Part shown: positions 35,822 through 44,272 of the stretch, one piece after another
Layout: each line of letters begins with the position of its first letter
Numbering within the stretch: position 1 is the stretch's first letter
Origin: Alphaproteobacteria bacterium
GTDB lineage: Bacteria > Pseudomonadota > Alphaproteobacteria > UBA8366 > Aestuariispiraceae
Direction: 5' to 3'
Assembly (NCBI GenBank): GCA_006844765.1
Contig: SPJV01000216.1
Span: forward strand, 1-64,000
DNA length: 64,000 nucleotides
The notes under the pieces: generated by a model
The model's database searches: none
Told to the model about the DNA's origin: nothing
What the model saw: the letters and a program-made list of their open reading frames with translations, nothing else
Position numbers and translations under genes: made by a program

Positions 35822-36976
35822 ATGCATCCAAGGATTTTCAGTGCTTCTCGCCAGGGAACCCTTGTGGTGTGCGTCGCACTTCTCCTAACCGTCATTCCAT
35901 TTCTAAAGGTTTCGGCCTCGGAGCCACCGAAGCCCGACGCCGCATCAACGACGGATGTGACTATAAAAGAGAGCTTAACCGGGGGCGGGCTGACTGAGTT
36001 TGATACCTTGATGGGGCAACTCCTGCGACTGGAAGTCCCGGTCGATGCGATTCTGGACTCCACGGATAGGGACGAAGTCCTGCAATGGGCCGAGACATGG
36101 CGCACGGAGCCCCTCCAATGGTCGGAACCTCTTTGTATCCTGGCGATGCGGCTTGGCTATCACCCAGCCTTTTCAACACCGGATGATAGGGCGGCGGCCC
36201 GATCCATCATGGGGGATCTGTCCAGTTTTGACTGTATCCCAAAGCGCTTGGTCCTAACCGACCTCAGCAACCCGGACCCCAACGCGTTGGAGGCCGCAAT
36301 AACACACACGGCGATCCTTAGTTTCTATCATTTCAACCGTCCGCGAACCCTCACGATAGATAGTGAGCCCGCGAACTCGGTTACGGCCGCCGCAAGGATG
36401 TTAACCCCGATGCCGCCACACCTGCAAACCTTGGCCAAGCGCGCCTTGGACAAAAGGCCGGAAATCCTGGCAATGGTCGAAGAAAACGATCCCTGCGACC
36501 TTATTCAGATCGCACTCGATTTCTGGGATGGCCGAAATGGCGTGCAGCAGGATCGGGAAGTCGGCGAGCTACTCATTTACCGGGCCGCTGCGACGCATGG
36601 TTTCCGTGATATCGAATTTGAATTCACCAGCCGCATGCTCGAATTTCGCAGAGACATAACGCCCGCAGTGTTGGATGACCCGAAGGCTAAAAACAAACTG
36701 ATCGCCCTACAACGAGACTGGCTCAAGTCAGCGGCAGACAGCGGCGATCCCAAAGCCGCCCTGATCATCGCGGAAGACATGGAAGCGGCAGACGATGCCG
36801 GCACAGCGCTTGAATACTATCTGATCGCCGACGCCGGAGGTATCCAAGGCATGCGCGAAGCAGGGGAACGAGTCGCCACCAGAAACGGCCACCAAATCAC
36901 CCCTGACATGCTCTCCCAAGCCGATCAAACCCATGCGGAATTCCTCGCATCTTCCTGTGCCGGGCGTGAAGGATGA
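35822..36976 (+). CDS. Exported four-cysteine repeat protein, paralog 1
   Basis: 384 residues, family not recognised. The signal peptide covers about residues 1-33. Cysteines shared with the next three proteins are C105 (LCILAM), C138 (FDCI), C225 (PCDLIQ) and C379 near the end. C105 and C138 are 33 residues apart as in all four. The second half is helical and Sel1/TPR-like (WLKSAADSGDPKAALIIAED, AGTALEYYLIADAGGIQGMR). ATG 35822 starts just before the hydrophobic core. A periplasmic protein with two disulfides is a fair inference. It opens a same-strand block of four paralogs ending at rlmH. Confidence 0.72.
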   Translation: MHPRIFSASRQGTLVVCVALLLTVIPFLKVSASEPPKPDAASTTDVTIKESLTGGGLTEFDTLMGQLLRLEVPVDAILDSTDRDEVLQWAETWRTEPLQWSEPLCILAMRLGYHPAFSTPDDRAAARSIMGDLSSFDCIPKRLVLTDLSNPDPNALEAAITHTAILSFYHFNRPRTLTIDSEPANSVTAAARMLTPMPPHLQTLAKRALDKRPEILAMVEENDPCDLIQIALDFWDGRNGVQQDREVGELLIYRAAATHGFRDIEFEFTSRMLEFRRDITPAVLDDPKAKNKLIALQRDWLKSAADSGDPKAALIIAEDMEAADDAGTALEYYLIADAGGIQGMREAGERVATRNGHQITPDMLSQADQTHAEFLASSCAGREG

Positions 36977-36985
36977 TTTCATGAT

Positions 36986-37058
36986 CAAGCGACTATCGAC
37001 AGCTCAAATTACTACCATTAGAATACAACACCCCTTGTGAATACCGCTTTGGATAAGC
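36986..37058. repeat. Dispersed intergenic element, copy B
   Basis: Begins 10 bp after the paralog 1 stop. Core gactatcgacagctcaaatt then taccatta, and a diverged tail ending ctttggataagc, matching the cttcggataaac tail of copy C. Confidence 0.8.
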
Positions 37059-37103
37059 AGATCATGCTGGTTGTTAGGCCCAATAACCGCCGTAGGAAGA
37101 CAT

Positions 37104-38102
37104 ATGAAACCCGCAGAATCCCGACTTGCGCTGAAACCAGAATGGTCGGCCCTCCTCTGTCTGGTATTGTCATGCTTTGTATTTGTACCCAAACAAGGGT
37201 TATCGCAGGGAAATACCCTCGACGAGGTTCTGAAGGTGTTTATCCAGGGTGACCCTGGCCAGACCTATCACGAAGCCGTTCGATTAGCAGAATCCGGGAA
37301 TGGGTTAACCGCATGCCTTGGGCTTGATGAACTCATTCACGCAGAACGCAATCCACATAATCGAGACCCTATTCTCGCTCTGTCATTGTCCAAACAGATT
37401 TCAACACTGGCCTGTCCGATACTTCCAATGTTGAAAGCCAAACTTCATGCAATGGCCGGAGAGAACGACGTCAACGATAATAAGAATGCCCTCCTTACAA
37501 CGGCGATTTCACTCTACTACTACTACGGCTTCGACACTGATGTGACTGAGAGTGACGCTGATTTTCTGTTCACAGAGTTCAGCCATGCAGCAAAATCAGG
37601 TATCACGAGAAGCCTAAAAGAACTGGCTATGCTTAGGCATACGCTTGACGGCTTAACGGCGTGCGAAGCCAGCAGATTCCTCACAGCAGAACTGGGGAAT
37701 AAAGACACGAACTCTGTCAGTCCAAAATTCCAGTTCTCCCTGGATTACTTGATGAAAGCGAGGCCATCTAACTGGTTCTATTATTATTACGGCATCTATG
37801 GTGGATCGATGCCGTTCTTTCCGATTGAAGCAGAAGCAGCGCGCAAGGATCTGCTTCATGCTGCCGAAACCGGTCATCCACGGGCAGCGTTTCGTATCGC
37901 TGAAACACGCTTTCAGAAAGACGGGACGTTCAACGATATCGAAACACTGACATTCTTACTGATCGCGGCACAGGCAGATATCATCGAGGCCAATAAACAG
38001 ATCGAAAAGCATCGCCTGATGGACTTACCGATTTTTAATAAGGCCTCCGCACGCGCTAATTCCATCACTCGATCAATCCTTGAAGGACCGGGCTGCGAAT
38101 AG
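37104..38102 (+). CDS. Exported four-cysteine repeat protein, paralog 2
   Basis: 332 residues; same unrecognised family. Signal peptide about residues 1-35 (SALLCLVLSCFVFVPKQGLS). Shared cysteines are C71 (ACLGLD), C104 (LACPIL), C187 (ACEAS) and C331, one residue before the C-terminus. It has lost or never had the FW-D/G block after the third cysteine seen in the other three, and contains aromatic runs YYYYGF and FYYYYGIYGG. The Sel1-like part is LLHAAETGHPRAAFRIAETR. An AGGA ribosome site precedes ATG 37104. Most divergent of the four. Confidence 0.7.
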   Translation: MKPAESRLALKPEWSALLCLVLSCFVFVPKQGLSQGNTLDEVLKVFIQGDPGQTYHEAVRLAESGNGLTACLGLDELIHAERNPHNRDPILALSLSKQISTLACPILPMLKAKLHAMAGENDVNDNKNALLTTAISLYYYYGFDTDVTESDADFLFTEFSHAAKSGITRSLKELAMLRHTLDGLTACEASRFLTAELGNKDTNSVSPKFQFSLDYLMKARPSNWFYYYYGIYGGSMPFFPIEAEAARKDLLHAAETGHPRAAFRIAETRFQKDGTFNDIETLTFLLIAAQADIIEANKQIEKHRLMDLPIFNKASARANSITRSILEGPGCE

Positions 38103-38107
38103 TTTCT

Positions 38108-38180
38108 CAAGTGACTATCGACAGCTCAGATCGCTACCATTAAAATATCTTTTCTTTCAAAAATACCACTTCGGATAAAC
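38108..38180. repeat. Dispersed intergenic element, copy C
   Basis: Begins 6 bp after the paralog 2 stop and ends 6 bp before the paralog 3 ATG, so the whole spacer is the element. Core gactatcgacagctcagat, accattaaaat, ctttcaaaaataccactt. Confidence 0.82.
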
Positions 38181-38185
38181 GAAAC

Positions 38186-39373
38186 ATGCCGCGCCAATAT
38201 TCTACTACAAGGCTTTTGTTGACCTTTGTTCTGTTTTTGGGGGCTGCCGGCACCCTGCACGCGTGCCGCACATCAAATTCCGAACACAGCGCGGCGCCGG
38301 GTGTGGTTATGGAAGGTACGAATGCCTTTATAACGGTCGACAATGCGGCGGAATTCCGAGGCCATTACACTTTGTTGAGGAGCCTTCACAGCGATCCTCT
38401 TCCCGATTTCTCTGAAATCATCCGATCAGAGAACCCACCCCTTCTTTGGCGCTATGCGGTGGACGTCAGTAAGGATGGGACCTGGGGTGAAGTTGAGGCA
38501 TGCAAAATAATGCTGGAATTGGGCTATGGATCCTATTCTGATCGTAGCCGAGATGGGCCGCGTGCCCTTGATATCGCCAATCGCATCAGCAGTTTTACGT
38601 GCATCGAGAAGAATCTCGTCATAGCCGATTTGCGATTTGGTAAAGATTCTCCTGACTATGATCCGAAACAGTATCGCCGCTTGATTCAAAAAACCGCGTT
38701 ATTGCTGTTCTACCATTTCACATCGGATGGCAGCAGCCGCGACGATAAGGCGCCTGCGACACCGACTGCCACTCTGGAGCCCCTACGCGACCAGCTCCCT
38801 CAACAGCTTCGTGAATTCTTCGACGAAGCTTTATCCTTGCGGTCTCGTGTCATGCTCCAAGTAGAAGAGAAATCGGGATGCGCCCTTCTTCGCCATGCGC
38901 TTTCCTACTGGAAAGGCTTCCCTGACACATACAGAGACGCGGAAATCGGCGAATTGCTGCTCGACCGGGCTGACCGCCAATTATGGAAGAACCTGGATTC
39001 AGCATATGCCATGCTGGTTGTTAGGCCCTATAGACGCCGCAATAGCCGCATTAATAGTGGGGGTGGGGCATCCGTTGATCCGTTTTTCGAATTTAGTAAT
39101 CGGATGTTCGACACCTATTCCCTCCGCGATCTCGCAGATAAGGGGCATCCGGATTTATCTTGGAAATTTGGTGGCTATGCAGCAGTACGGGGAAATTTCG
39201 AAGAAGCCTTGCAGAGATACCAAACCTCCGTCCTGGCTGGCCATGACTATCTGACTGACAGACTTGAAGCCTTCAAAGAAAAAGTCCCGGCCAGCAAGCA
39301 TGCCGAAATCTATCGCCGCGCCAAACAAGCCAACGAAACCTACGCCGCTGATTCTTGTGGGCCACAGGATTAA
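38186..39373 (+). CDS. Four-cysteine repeat lipoprotein, paralog 3
   Basis: 395 residues; same family. The signal ends in a lipobox-like GTLHAC (Cys27), so this copy is probably lipid-anchored, unlike the others. Shared cysteines are C106 (ACKIML), C139 (FTCI), C232 (GCALLRH) and C391. Block YWKGFPDTYRDAEIGELLLD matches FWDGRNGVQQDREVGELLIY in paralog 1. An extra basic and Gly-rich insert (about residues 275-297, MLVVRPYRRRNSRINSGGG) is absent from paralogs 1 and 4, but its DNA recurs upstream of paralog 2. Confidence 0.72.
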   Translation: MPRQYSTTRLLLTFVLFLGAAGTLHACRTSNSEHSAAPGVVMEGTNAFITVDNAAEFRGHYTLLRSLHSDPLPDFSEIIRSENPPLLWRYAVDVSKDGTWGEVEACKIMLELGYGSYSDRSRDGPRALDIANRISSFTCIEKNLVIADLRFGKDSPDYDPKQYRRLIQKTALLLFYHFTSDGSSRDDKAPATPTATLEPLRDQLPQQLREFFDEALSLRSRVMLQVEEKSGCALLRHALSYWKGFPDTYRDAEIGELLLDRADRQLWKNLDSAYAMLVVRPYRRRNSRINSGGGASVDPFFEFSNRMFDTYSLRDLADKGHPDLSWKFGGYAAVRGNFEEALQRYQTSVLAGHDYLTDRLEAFKEKVPASKHAEIYRRAKQANETYAADSCGPQD

Positions 39374-39421
39374 GTCACCACAATCAGCTGACCGCATTGG
39401 GTTCAGCAATCTCCGTCGGAC

Positions 39422-39508
39422 CGTCGGGGGGCGGAGAGTGACTTGGTTCGGGGCGCCCTCCCCAGCGGTGCAGCGATAGTGACGCTGGATGAATACAGAA
39501 TTTCATAA
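39422..39508 (+). pseudogene. Decayed rlmH fragment with internal deletion
   Basis: Non-coding spacer between paralogs 3 and 4. The segment reads in one frame as RRGAESDLV, then RGALPSGAAIVTLDE and a stop (TAA 39506-39508). The intact rlmH 1.3 kb downstream reads RRGAESDLF (residues 12-20) and AAIPAGAAVVALDE (57-70). Twenty bases (39425-39444) are identical to rlmH DNA at 40769-40788. The join skips about 36 residues, and no start codon or 3' half remains. This is a remnant of a duplicated rlmH, not a functional gene. Confidence 0.85.
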
Positions 39509-39623
39509 CTTTTCTTTGCGCACCAAAACCCATCAAAAGTGGTAAGGGCAGTATAACAATGATAAGATAATGAATGAGTTATACTTCTAAAATTTGGGTG
39601 GTTCCCGCTTTGGGGAGATGCAA

Positions 39624-40736
39624 ATGCGACCTTTTGCAAAAATTTGCGTAATCCTGTTTTTCTTTGCGAGCCTATCAACGGCATCAGGCAGCAACCAGAA
39701 ACCATTGGAGGAGATGGCGTTTGTTTATCGTAGCAGTGGGCTCCATCTCTATGTTGGACATCCAGATGCAATTTTTCAGTCGGCCGAAAAAACCCTTGCC
39801 GATGAAAAAGAGAGTTCCGCCTTCGCCTGTCTGTCACTCGTTGAGTTGGCTTTTGGCGTACTGAGTAAGGAGAGCATCTCTCAAACATTAGCACTCAAAC
39901 TTGCCGACCAACTTCAAATGGTGAGTTGTGGTTTTAAAGATGCCGTGATTGCCGAGCTGCGATATGGACCACACGCAAAAACACCTGACACGGCCCGTTA
40001 CGATCACCAAATCGAAAAAGCAGCGATCGCCGCCTTTGCCACAAAGACTCCCCTTCATATCCTTTATGCAGCATACAAAAACGAGAACGGGTCAAGTACT
40101 TTTGAGACCCTTTCAAACATGCACCCTCCCCATGATAAGGCATCATTCAGGCTGTTTCTTCGCGGATTTCCTGATTCGACAAAGCCCGTCTTCGAGGACA
40201 TTCTCGACAAACATGGTGATGTCATGACCCTGATCGTAGGACGGTCCGCATGTGAAAACTTGGAAACAGCGCTTTCATTTTGGCGAGGCACCTCAGGACG
40301 GTTACAAGACGAAGAACTTGGCTCTTATTTCCTTCAAAAGGCAACGGAGAGCGACAATCATAGCGATATTCAATATTTCCAATACAAGTATTGGAACGAT
40401 ATGATCAGGGCAGCTTCGCCGATCAGCGAAATCGCCCCGGAGCTTAGTACATTCATCATTTCTGGCCATCCTTTAGCCTCATACGACTTGGCATCAAATG
40501 CGTTAAAGGAATCCGACCATTTCAACGCACTCCGCTATGCCTTAATCGCCTCCCTCAACGGCTATCCAAAGGCCAAAGCGATTTCGGACAAAGCCACCGA
40601 GTTTCTAGACCAGAACGACATTGAAATAGCCCACGCCACAGCGGCAATTTTTGCGAACCGATACCGACAAGAAGGCACTTGCCTGCCAAAACAGATAATG
40701 TTTGGTGATTATCCGATTTCAGAGGGGCGAACATGA
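39624..40736 (+). CDS. Exported four-cysteine repeat protein, paralog 4
   Basis: 370 residues; same family. Signal peptide about residues 1-21 (FAKICVILFFFASLSTASG). Shared cysteines are C69 (ACLSLVEL), C102 (VSCGF), C210 (ACENLETALSFWRG) and C353. VIAELRYGPH parallels VIADLRFGKD in paralog 3. The C-terminal half is helical (HPLASYDLASNALKESDHFN, ALRYALIASLNGYPKAKAIS), Sel1-like. ATG 39624 follows GGGGAG by 6 nt. The stop overlaps the rlmH start (ATGA), so translation of rlmH may be coupled to this gene. Confidence 0.72.
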   Translation: MRPFAKICVILFFFASLSTASGSNQKPLEEMAFVYRSSGLHLYVGHPDAIFQSAEKTLADEKESSAFACLSLVELAFGVLSKESISQTLALKLADQLQMVSCGFKDAVIAELRYGPHAKTPDTARYDHQIEKAAIAAFATKTPLHILYAAYKNENGSSTFETLSNMHPPHDKASFRLFLRGFPDSTKPVFEDILDKHGDVMTLIVGRSACENLETALSFWRGTSGRLQDEELGSYFLQKATESDNHSDIQYFQYKYWNDMIRAASPISEIAPELSTFIISGHPLASYDLASNALKESDHFNALRYALIASLNGYPKAKAISDKATEFLDQNDIEIAHATAAIFANRYRQEGTCLPKQIMFGDYPISEGRT

Positions 40737-41188
40737 AAGTTTCCATCATTGCTGTGGGGAAGGCCCGGCGGGGGGCGGAGAGTGACTTGTTCGATCTCTA
40801 TACCGGGCGTTTGCCCTGGTCCCTCACTGTCCGGGAGGTGGAGGAGAAGAAACCGCTTTCCGGCGATAAGTTGAAGGCGCGGGAGGCCGAACTGATCCGG
40901 GCGGCGATCCCGGCGGGGGCTGCTGTCGTGGCGCTGGATGAGCGCGGGCGCGATCTGTCGAGCCGGGAGCTGGCCGGGCGCCTGGGAAATTGGCGGGATG
41001 AGGGGCGCGATATTGCCTTCGTCATCGGCGGTGCCGACGGGCTGGATACGGCATTGCGGAAAGAGGCGGATCTGGCGCTCGCCATGGGTCGCCTGACCTG
41101 GCCGCATCAGATGGTCCGCGCCATGCTGGCCGAACAAATCTATCGCTGCGAAACCATCCTTGCGGGCCATCCCTATCACCGGGATTGA
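40733..41188 (+). CDS. rlmH: 23S rRNA pseudouridine-1915 N3-methyltransferase
   Basis: 151 residues, full length for the family. SPOUT-fold marks are the start KVSIIAVGKAR, ALDERGRDLSSRELAG, DIAFVIGGADGL (SAM-binding knot) and the end HQMVRAMLAEQIYRCETILAGHPYHRD split across the C-terminus. It methylates pseudouridine 1915 in helix 69 of 23S rRNA. The start overlaps the stop of paralog 4 by 4 nt. In many alphaproteobacteria rlmH lies with nadD and rsfS; here those are absent. Confidence 0.94.
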   Translation: MKVSIIAVGKARRGAESDLFDLYTGRLPWSLTVREVEEKKPLSGDKLKAREAELIRAAIPAGAAVVALDERGRDLSSRELAGRLGNWRDEGRDIAFVIGGADGLDTALRKEADLALAMGRLTWPHQMVRAMLAEQIYRCETILAGHPYHRD

Positions 41189-41292
41189 GGGACCCGCAGA
41201 ATTGCCGCAATGCACAATAGGAGAGGGATTGAGCGGGGCTGTATTTTCGGATAGGGGATGTCGGATAACGGTGTCTGCCAGGAGGCGCGCTT

Positions 41293-42153
41293 ATGACCCA
41301 GACTTCTTCTTCCAACAAAATCGATGCAGCGGCCCGGCTGCTGATGGATCAGCATTTGAAGGGCGAGCCCTTTTCGGATTTACCGACCGAATTGGTGCCG
41401 ACGGCGCTTTATGGCGCGGAAGGCGCCTATGCCGTTCAGGATGCCCTGGTTTCACTGCGGGAAACCGAGTTCGAGACCGACATCGCCGGCTATAAGATCG
41501 CGCTGTCATCAAAGACCATGCAGGCACTCTGCGGGATTGATGAGCCAATCGCCGGTGTCGTCCTGTCCAATGTGGTCCGCAAAACGAACGCGGTGATGGC
41601 AATGGATGAACATATCCATGCCGGGGTGGAGTTTGAGCTTTGCGTTATCCTGGGTGAGGACCTACCAGCCTCCGAAGCGCCATTTGACTGTGCCTCGGTC
41701 GGGCTTGCGGTAAAGGACTGCATCCCCTGCTTTGAAATCATCGAAGACCGTGGCGCTGATTATGAGGAACTGAATGCAAACATGCTGGCGGCTGACAATG
41801 CCTGGAACGATGCGGTCGTTATGGGAAAGAACAGCGGAGATTGGCATCGCCTGGATCTGTCTTCCGCACCGGTGCGGCTGTTGATCGACGGTCAGATGGA
41901 TGAAGAATCGGATACCGGCGCTGCGATGGGCCATCCCTTCGAAGCGGTCGCCTGGATTGCAAATTCCCTTGCCAAACGCGGACAGTCCCTGAAGGCCGGC
42001 CAATTCGTCATTACCGGATCAACCATGAAGACGCGCTTCCCGGAAGCCGGACTATCGCTGCGCTATGAAATCGAAGGGTTGGGCGCGGTTGATATGCTGA
42101 CGGTTCGCTCCGCCGCCCATTGCGCCGATCGGGGTGATCCCTCAGCAGCCTAA
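41293..42153 (+). CDS. 2-keto-4-pentenoate hydratase-like protein (FAH superfamily)
   Basis: 286 residues. Pattern of the hydratase/decarboxylase group: GYKIALSSKTMQALCGIDEP near residue 66, then GVEFELCVILGEDLP (metal-binding Glu residues), and CFEIIEDRGADYEELNANML. Such enzymes hydrate 2-hydroxypentadienoate in aromatic meta-cleavage or act on related enols. No other meta-cleavage gene is next to it, so the substrate is uncertain. The TauD-like gene starts 39 nt after its stop and may be co-transcribed. Confidence 0.85.
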   Translation: MTQTSSSNKIDAAARLLMDQHLKGEPFSDLPTELVPTALYGAEGAYAVQDALVSLRETEFETDIAGYKIALSSKTMQALCGIDEPIAGVVLSNVVRKTNAVMAMDEHIHAGVEFELCVILGEDLPASEAPFDCASVGLAVKDCIPCFEIIEDRGADYEELNANMLAADNAWNDAVVMGKNSGDWHRLDLSSAPVRLLIDGQMDEESDTGAAMGHPFEAVAWIANSLAKRGQSLKAGQFVITGSTMKTRFPEAGLSLRYEIEGLGAVDMLTVRSAAHCADRGDPSAA

Positions 42154-42192
42154 GCGTCCAAAACACATGTGTTGAAATGGGGAGTAAACACG

Positions 42193-43059
42193 GTGACCTA
42201 CCTTATTTTTGAGCCTTTGCATCCGGATTTCGGCGCCATTGTTTCCGGGATGGACCTGACAGCACCGCTGAGCCAGGAGGATGTCAAAGCCTTCAACGAT
42301 GCGGTGGACACCTATTCCGTCCTGCTGTTCCGCAACCAGGATATGACGGATGAAAAGCAGCTACGCCTGACCAAAGCCATCGGTGAACCGGAGGCTGAAC
42401 ATGTCGCCTATGGCCGCACGGGGGAGGTTGTTTATTTCGGCAGTGTCGGGAACATCGATGACCAGGGCAACCAGCGTAAGGAAGCCCATGACACGACCAA
42501 ATATCAGAAGGGCAATGAGCTCTGGCATTCCGACAGTTCGTTCCGGCAAGTGCCCTCCTATGTCTCGATCCTGCATGCCTATGAGGTGCCGGGAGAGGGA
42601 GGTGCGACGTCTTTCGTCAGCGAGCGCGCAGCCTATGACCGTCTGACGGCTGCCGAGAAGGACCAGATCGATAATCTGCGGGGCCTGCATGACTATGTTT
42701 TTTCCCGCGCCAAGCGGGCGCCGGTCGATGACAATCACGCAGCCTCCCTGCCGCCCGTCGCGCATCCTTTGGTCAAGACGAACCCGGGGAATGGCCGCAA
42801 GAACCTGTTCATCGGGTCACATGTGCGATCCATCCTGGGATTGAGCGGGATCGACAGCCGCGCGTTGATCAATGATCTTCTGGAAAAAACCACACGCCCG
42901 GAAGATGTCTATAGCCATCAATGGGCCGCCGGCGACACCGTTGTCTGGGACAATCGTTGCGTCCTGCATAAAGGCAATGGCTTCGACGCCGACAAATGGC
43001 GCCGCCGCCTCCGCCAAACCCGGGTCGTCGGTAGCGAAGTCGGTCAGATCCCGGCGTAA
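42193..43059 (+). CDS. TauD/TfdA-family Fe(II)/2-oxoglutarate dioxygenase
   Basis: 288 residues. Iron ligands are the HxD of LWHSDSSFRQVP and the distal His in DNRCVLHKGNGFD; the 2-oxoglutarate Arg is in RRLRQTRVVG at the C-terminus. Members oxidise taurine, 2,4-D, alkyl sulfates and similar acids; the substrate here is not evident. GTG 42193 is taken as start because GGGGAG lies 8 nt upstream; a TTG at 42169 is also in frame. Converges on the aminotransferase gene. Confidence 0.88.
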   Translation: MTYLIFEPLHPDFGAIVSGMDLTAPLSQEDVKAFNDAVDTYSVLLFRNQDMTDEKQLRLTKAIGEPEAEHVAYGRTGEVVYFGSVGNIDDQGNQRKEAHDTTKYQKGNELWHSDSSFRQVPSYVSILHAYEVPGEGGATSFVSERAAYDRLTAAEKDQIDNLRGLHDYVFSRAKRAPVDDNHAASLPPVAHPLVKTNPGNGRKNLFIGSHVRSILGLSGIDSRALINDLLEKTTRPEDVYSHQWAAGDTVVWDNRCVLHKGNGFDADKWRRRLRQTRVVGSEVGQIPA

Positions 43060-43084
43060 CCGTTTTACGTCCGGCGTCGTTGTT

Positions 43085-44242
43085 CTACCGCTTCCAGGCT
43101 TTCAGTGCTTCGGCTGCAGCGCGAACTTCCGCTTCACTGCGGGAAAAGGAAAAGCGCATGGTGCCATGGCCGCGTTCAGCGTCGAAATCATTACCGGGCG
43201 TCACCGCCACACCCGTCTCGGCCAGAATGCGGCGACAGAAATCCTGCGCGTCATTGGTCATGTGGCGGATATCGGCATAGATATAAAAAGCACCATCTGA
43301 CGGTGCGAGCTCCGTGAACCCTGCCTTCGGAAGCTCTTCCAGCAGCATGTCCCGGTTCGTGGCGTAACGCACCAAATTCGCCTCCAACTCTTCCCGGCAA
43401 TCGAAAGCCGCTACTGCGGCATGCTGGCTGAGCGTCGGCGGCGAGATAAACAGGTTCTGCGCCAGAGATTCCACCGGGCGGATCAGGTTTTCCGGCACCA
43501 CCATCCACCCGAGGCGCCAACCGGTCATCGAGAAATATTTCGAGAAACTGTTGATCACCAGGCAATCCGGATCCAGCTCGGCCGCGGATACGGCAGGAGC
43601 CCCATAGCTGATGCCATGATAGATTTCGTCCGAAACGAAACGAATGCCCTCCGCCCGGCAATAGCGGATCAACCGGTCAAGATGGGTACGGCCGAGCATC
43701 GTGCCGGTTGGATTTGACGGGCTGGCGACAATCACCCCATCGAGCGGACCACCTGCTTCTTTCGCCGCTTCGAGCGCTTCCGGTGTGGGTTGGAAACGCT
43801 CTTCAGGGCCCACCTCCAAACTGACCGCTTCAATCCCAAGCGCAGCGAGAATATGCCGGTAGCACGGATAGCCCGGTGCCGCGAGGCCGACCCGATCCCC
43901 CGGATCAAAGGCGGAGAGGAAACCCAGCAAGAAGGCGCCCGATGATCCGGTCGTCACCGCAATCCGCTCCATCGGAACTGAAATTCCATAGAAATCGGTA
44001 TAGTGCTTTGAAATTGCTTCCCGCAGCTGAGGAATACCGAGGGCCACTGTATAGCCCAGCAATTGATCATCAAGCGCGCGATGCGCCGCCTCGATCACTC
44101 CGCGCGGGGCGCCAGTGCCGGGTTGACCAACCTCCATATGATAGACCGCATCACCCATCCGCTCTCGGTCAGCGGCTGCGTTCATCACTTCCATCACAAT
44201 GAAGGGAGGGATAGACCCCCGGCTGCCTGACTTTAGCGTCAT
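43085..44242 (-). CDS. PLP-dependent aminotransferase, class I/II
   Basis: 385 residues, fold type I. Marks are HMEVGQPGTGAPRGVIEAA, YTVALGIPQLREAISKHY, VIVASPSNPTGTML (PLP-binding), FVSDEIYHGISYG (Asp/Tyr of the cofactor site) and INSFSKYFSMTGWRLGWMV with the Schiff-base Lys. The C-terminal RFSFSRSEAEVRAAAEAL includes the carboxylate-binding Arg. It resembles aspartate/aromatic aminotransferases; the exact substrate is unknown. The GGT-like gene lies 30 bp upstream on the same strand and may share its transcript. Confidence 0.88.
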   Translation of the reverse strand: MTLKSGSRGSIPPFIVMEVMNAAADRERMGDAVYHMEVGQPGTGAPRGVIEAAHRALDDQLLGYTVALGIPQLREAISKHYTDFYGISVPMERIAVTTGSSGAFLLGFLSAFDPGDRVGLAAPGYPCYRHILAALGIEAVSLEVGPEERFQPTPEALEAAKEAGGPLDGVIVASPSNPTGTMLGRTHLDRLIRYCRAEGIRFVSDEIYHGISYGAPAVSAAELDPDCLVINSFSKYFSMTGWRLGWMVVPENLIRPVESLAQNLFISPPTLSQHAAVAAFDCREELEANLVRYATNRDMLLEELPKAGFTELAPSDGAFYIYADIRHMTNDAQDFCRRILAETGVAVTPGNDFDAERGHGTMRFSFSRSEAEVRAAAEALKAWKR

Positions 44243-44272
44243 GTCATTTCAACCCTGGTTACTCTGCCACAT

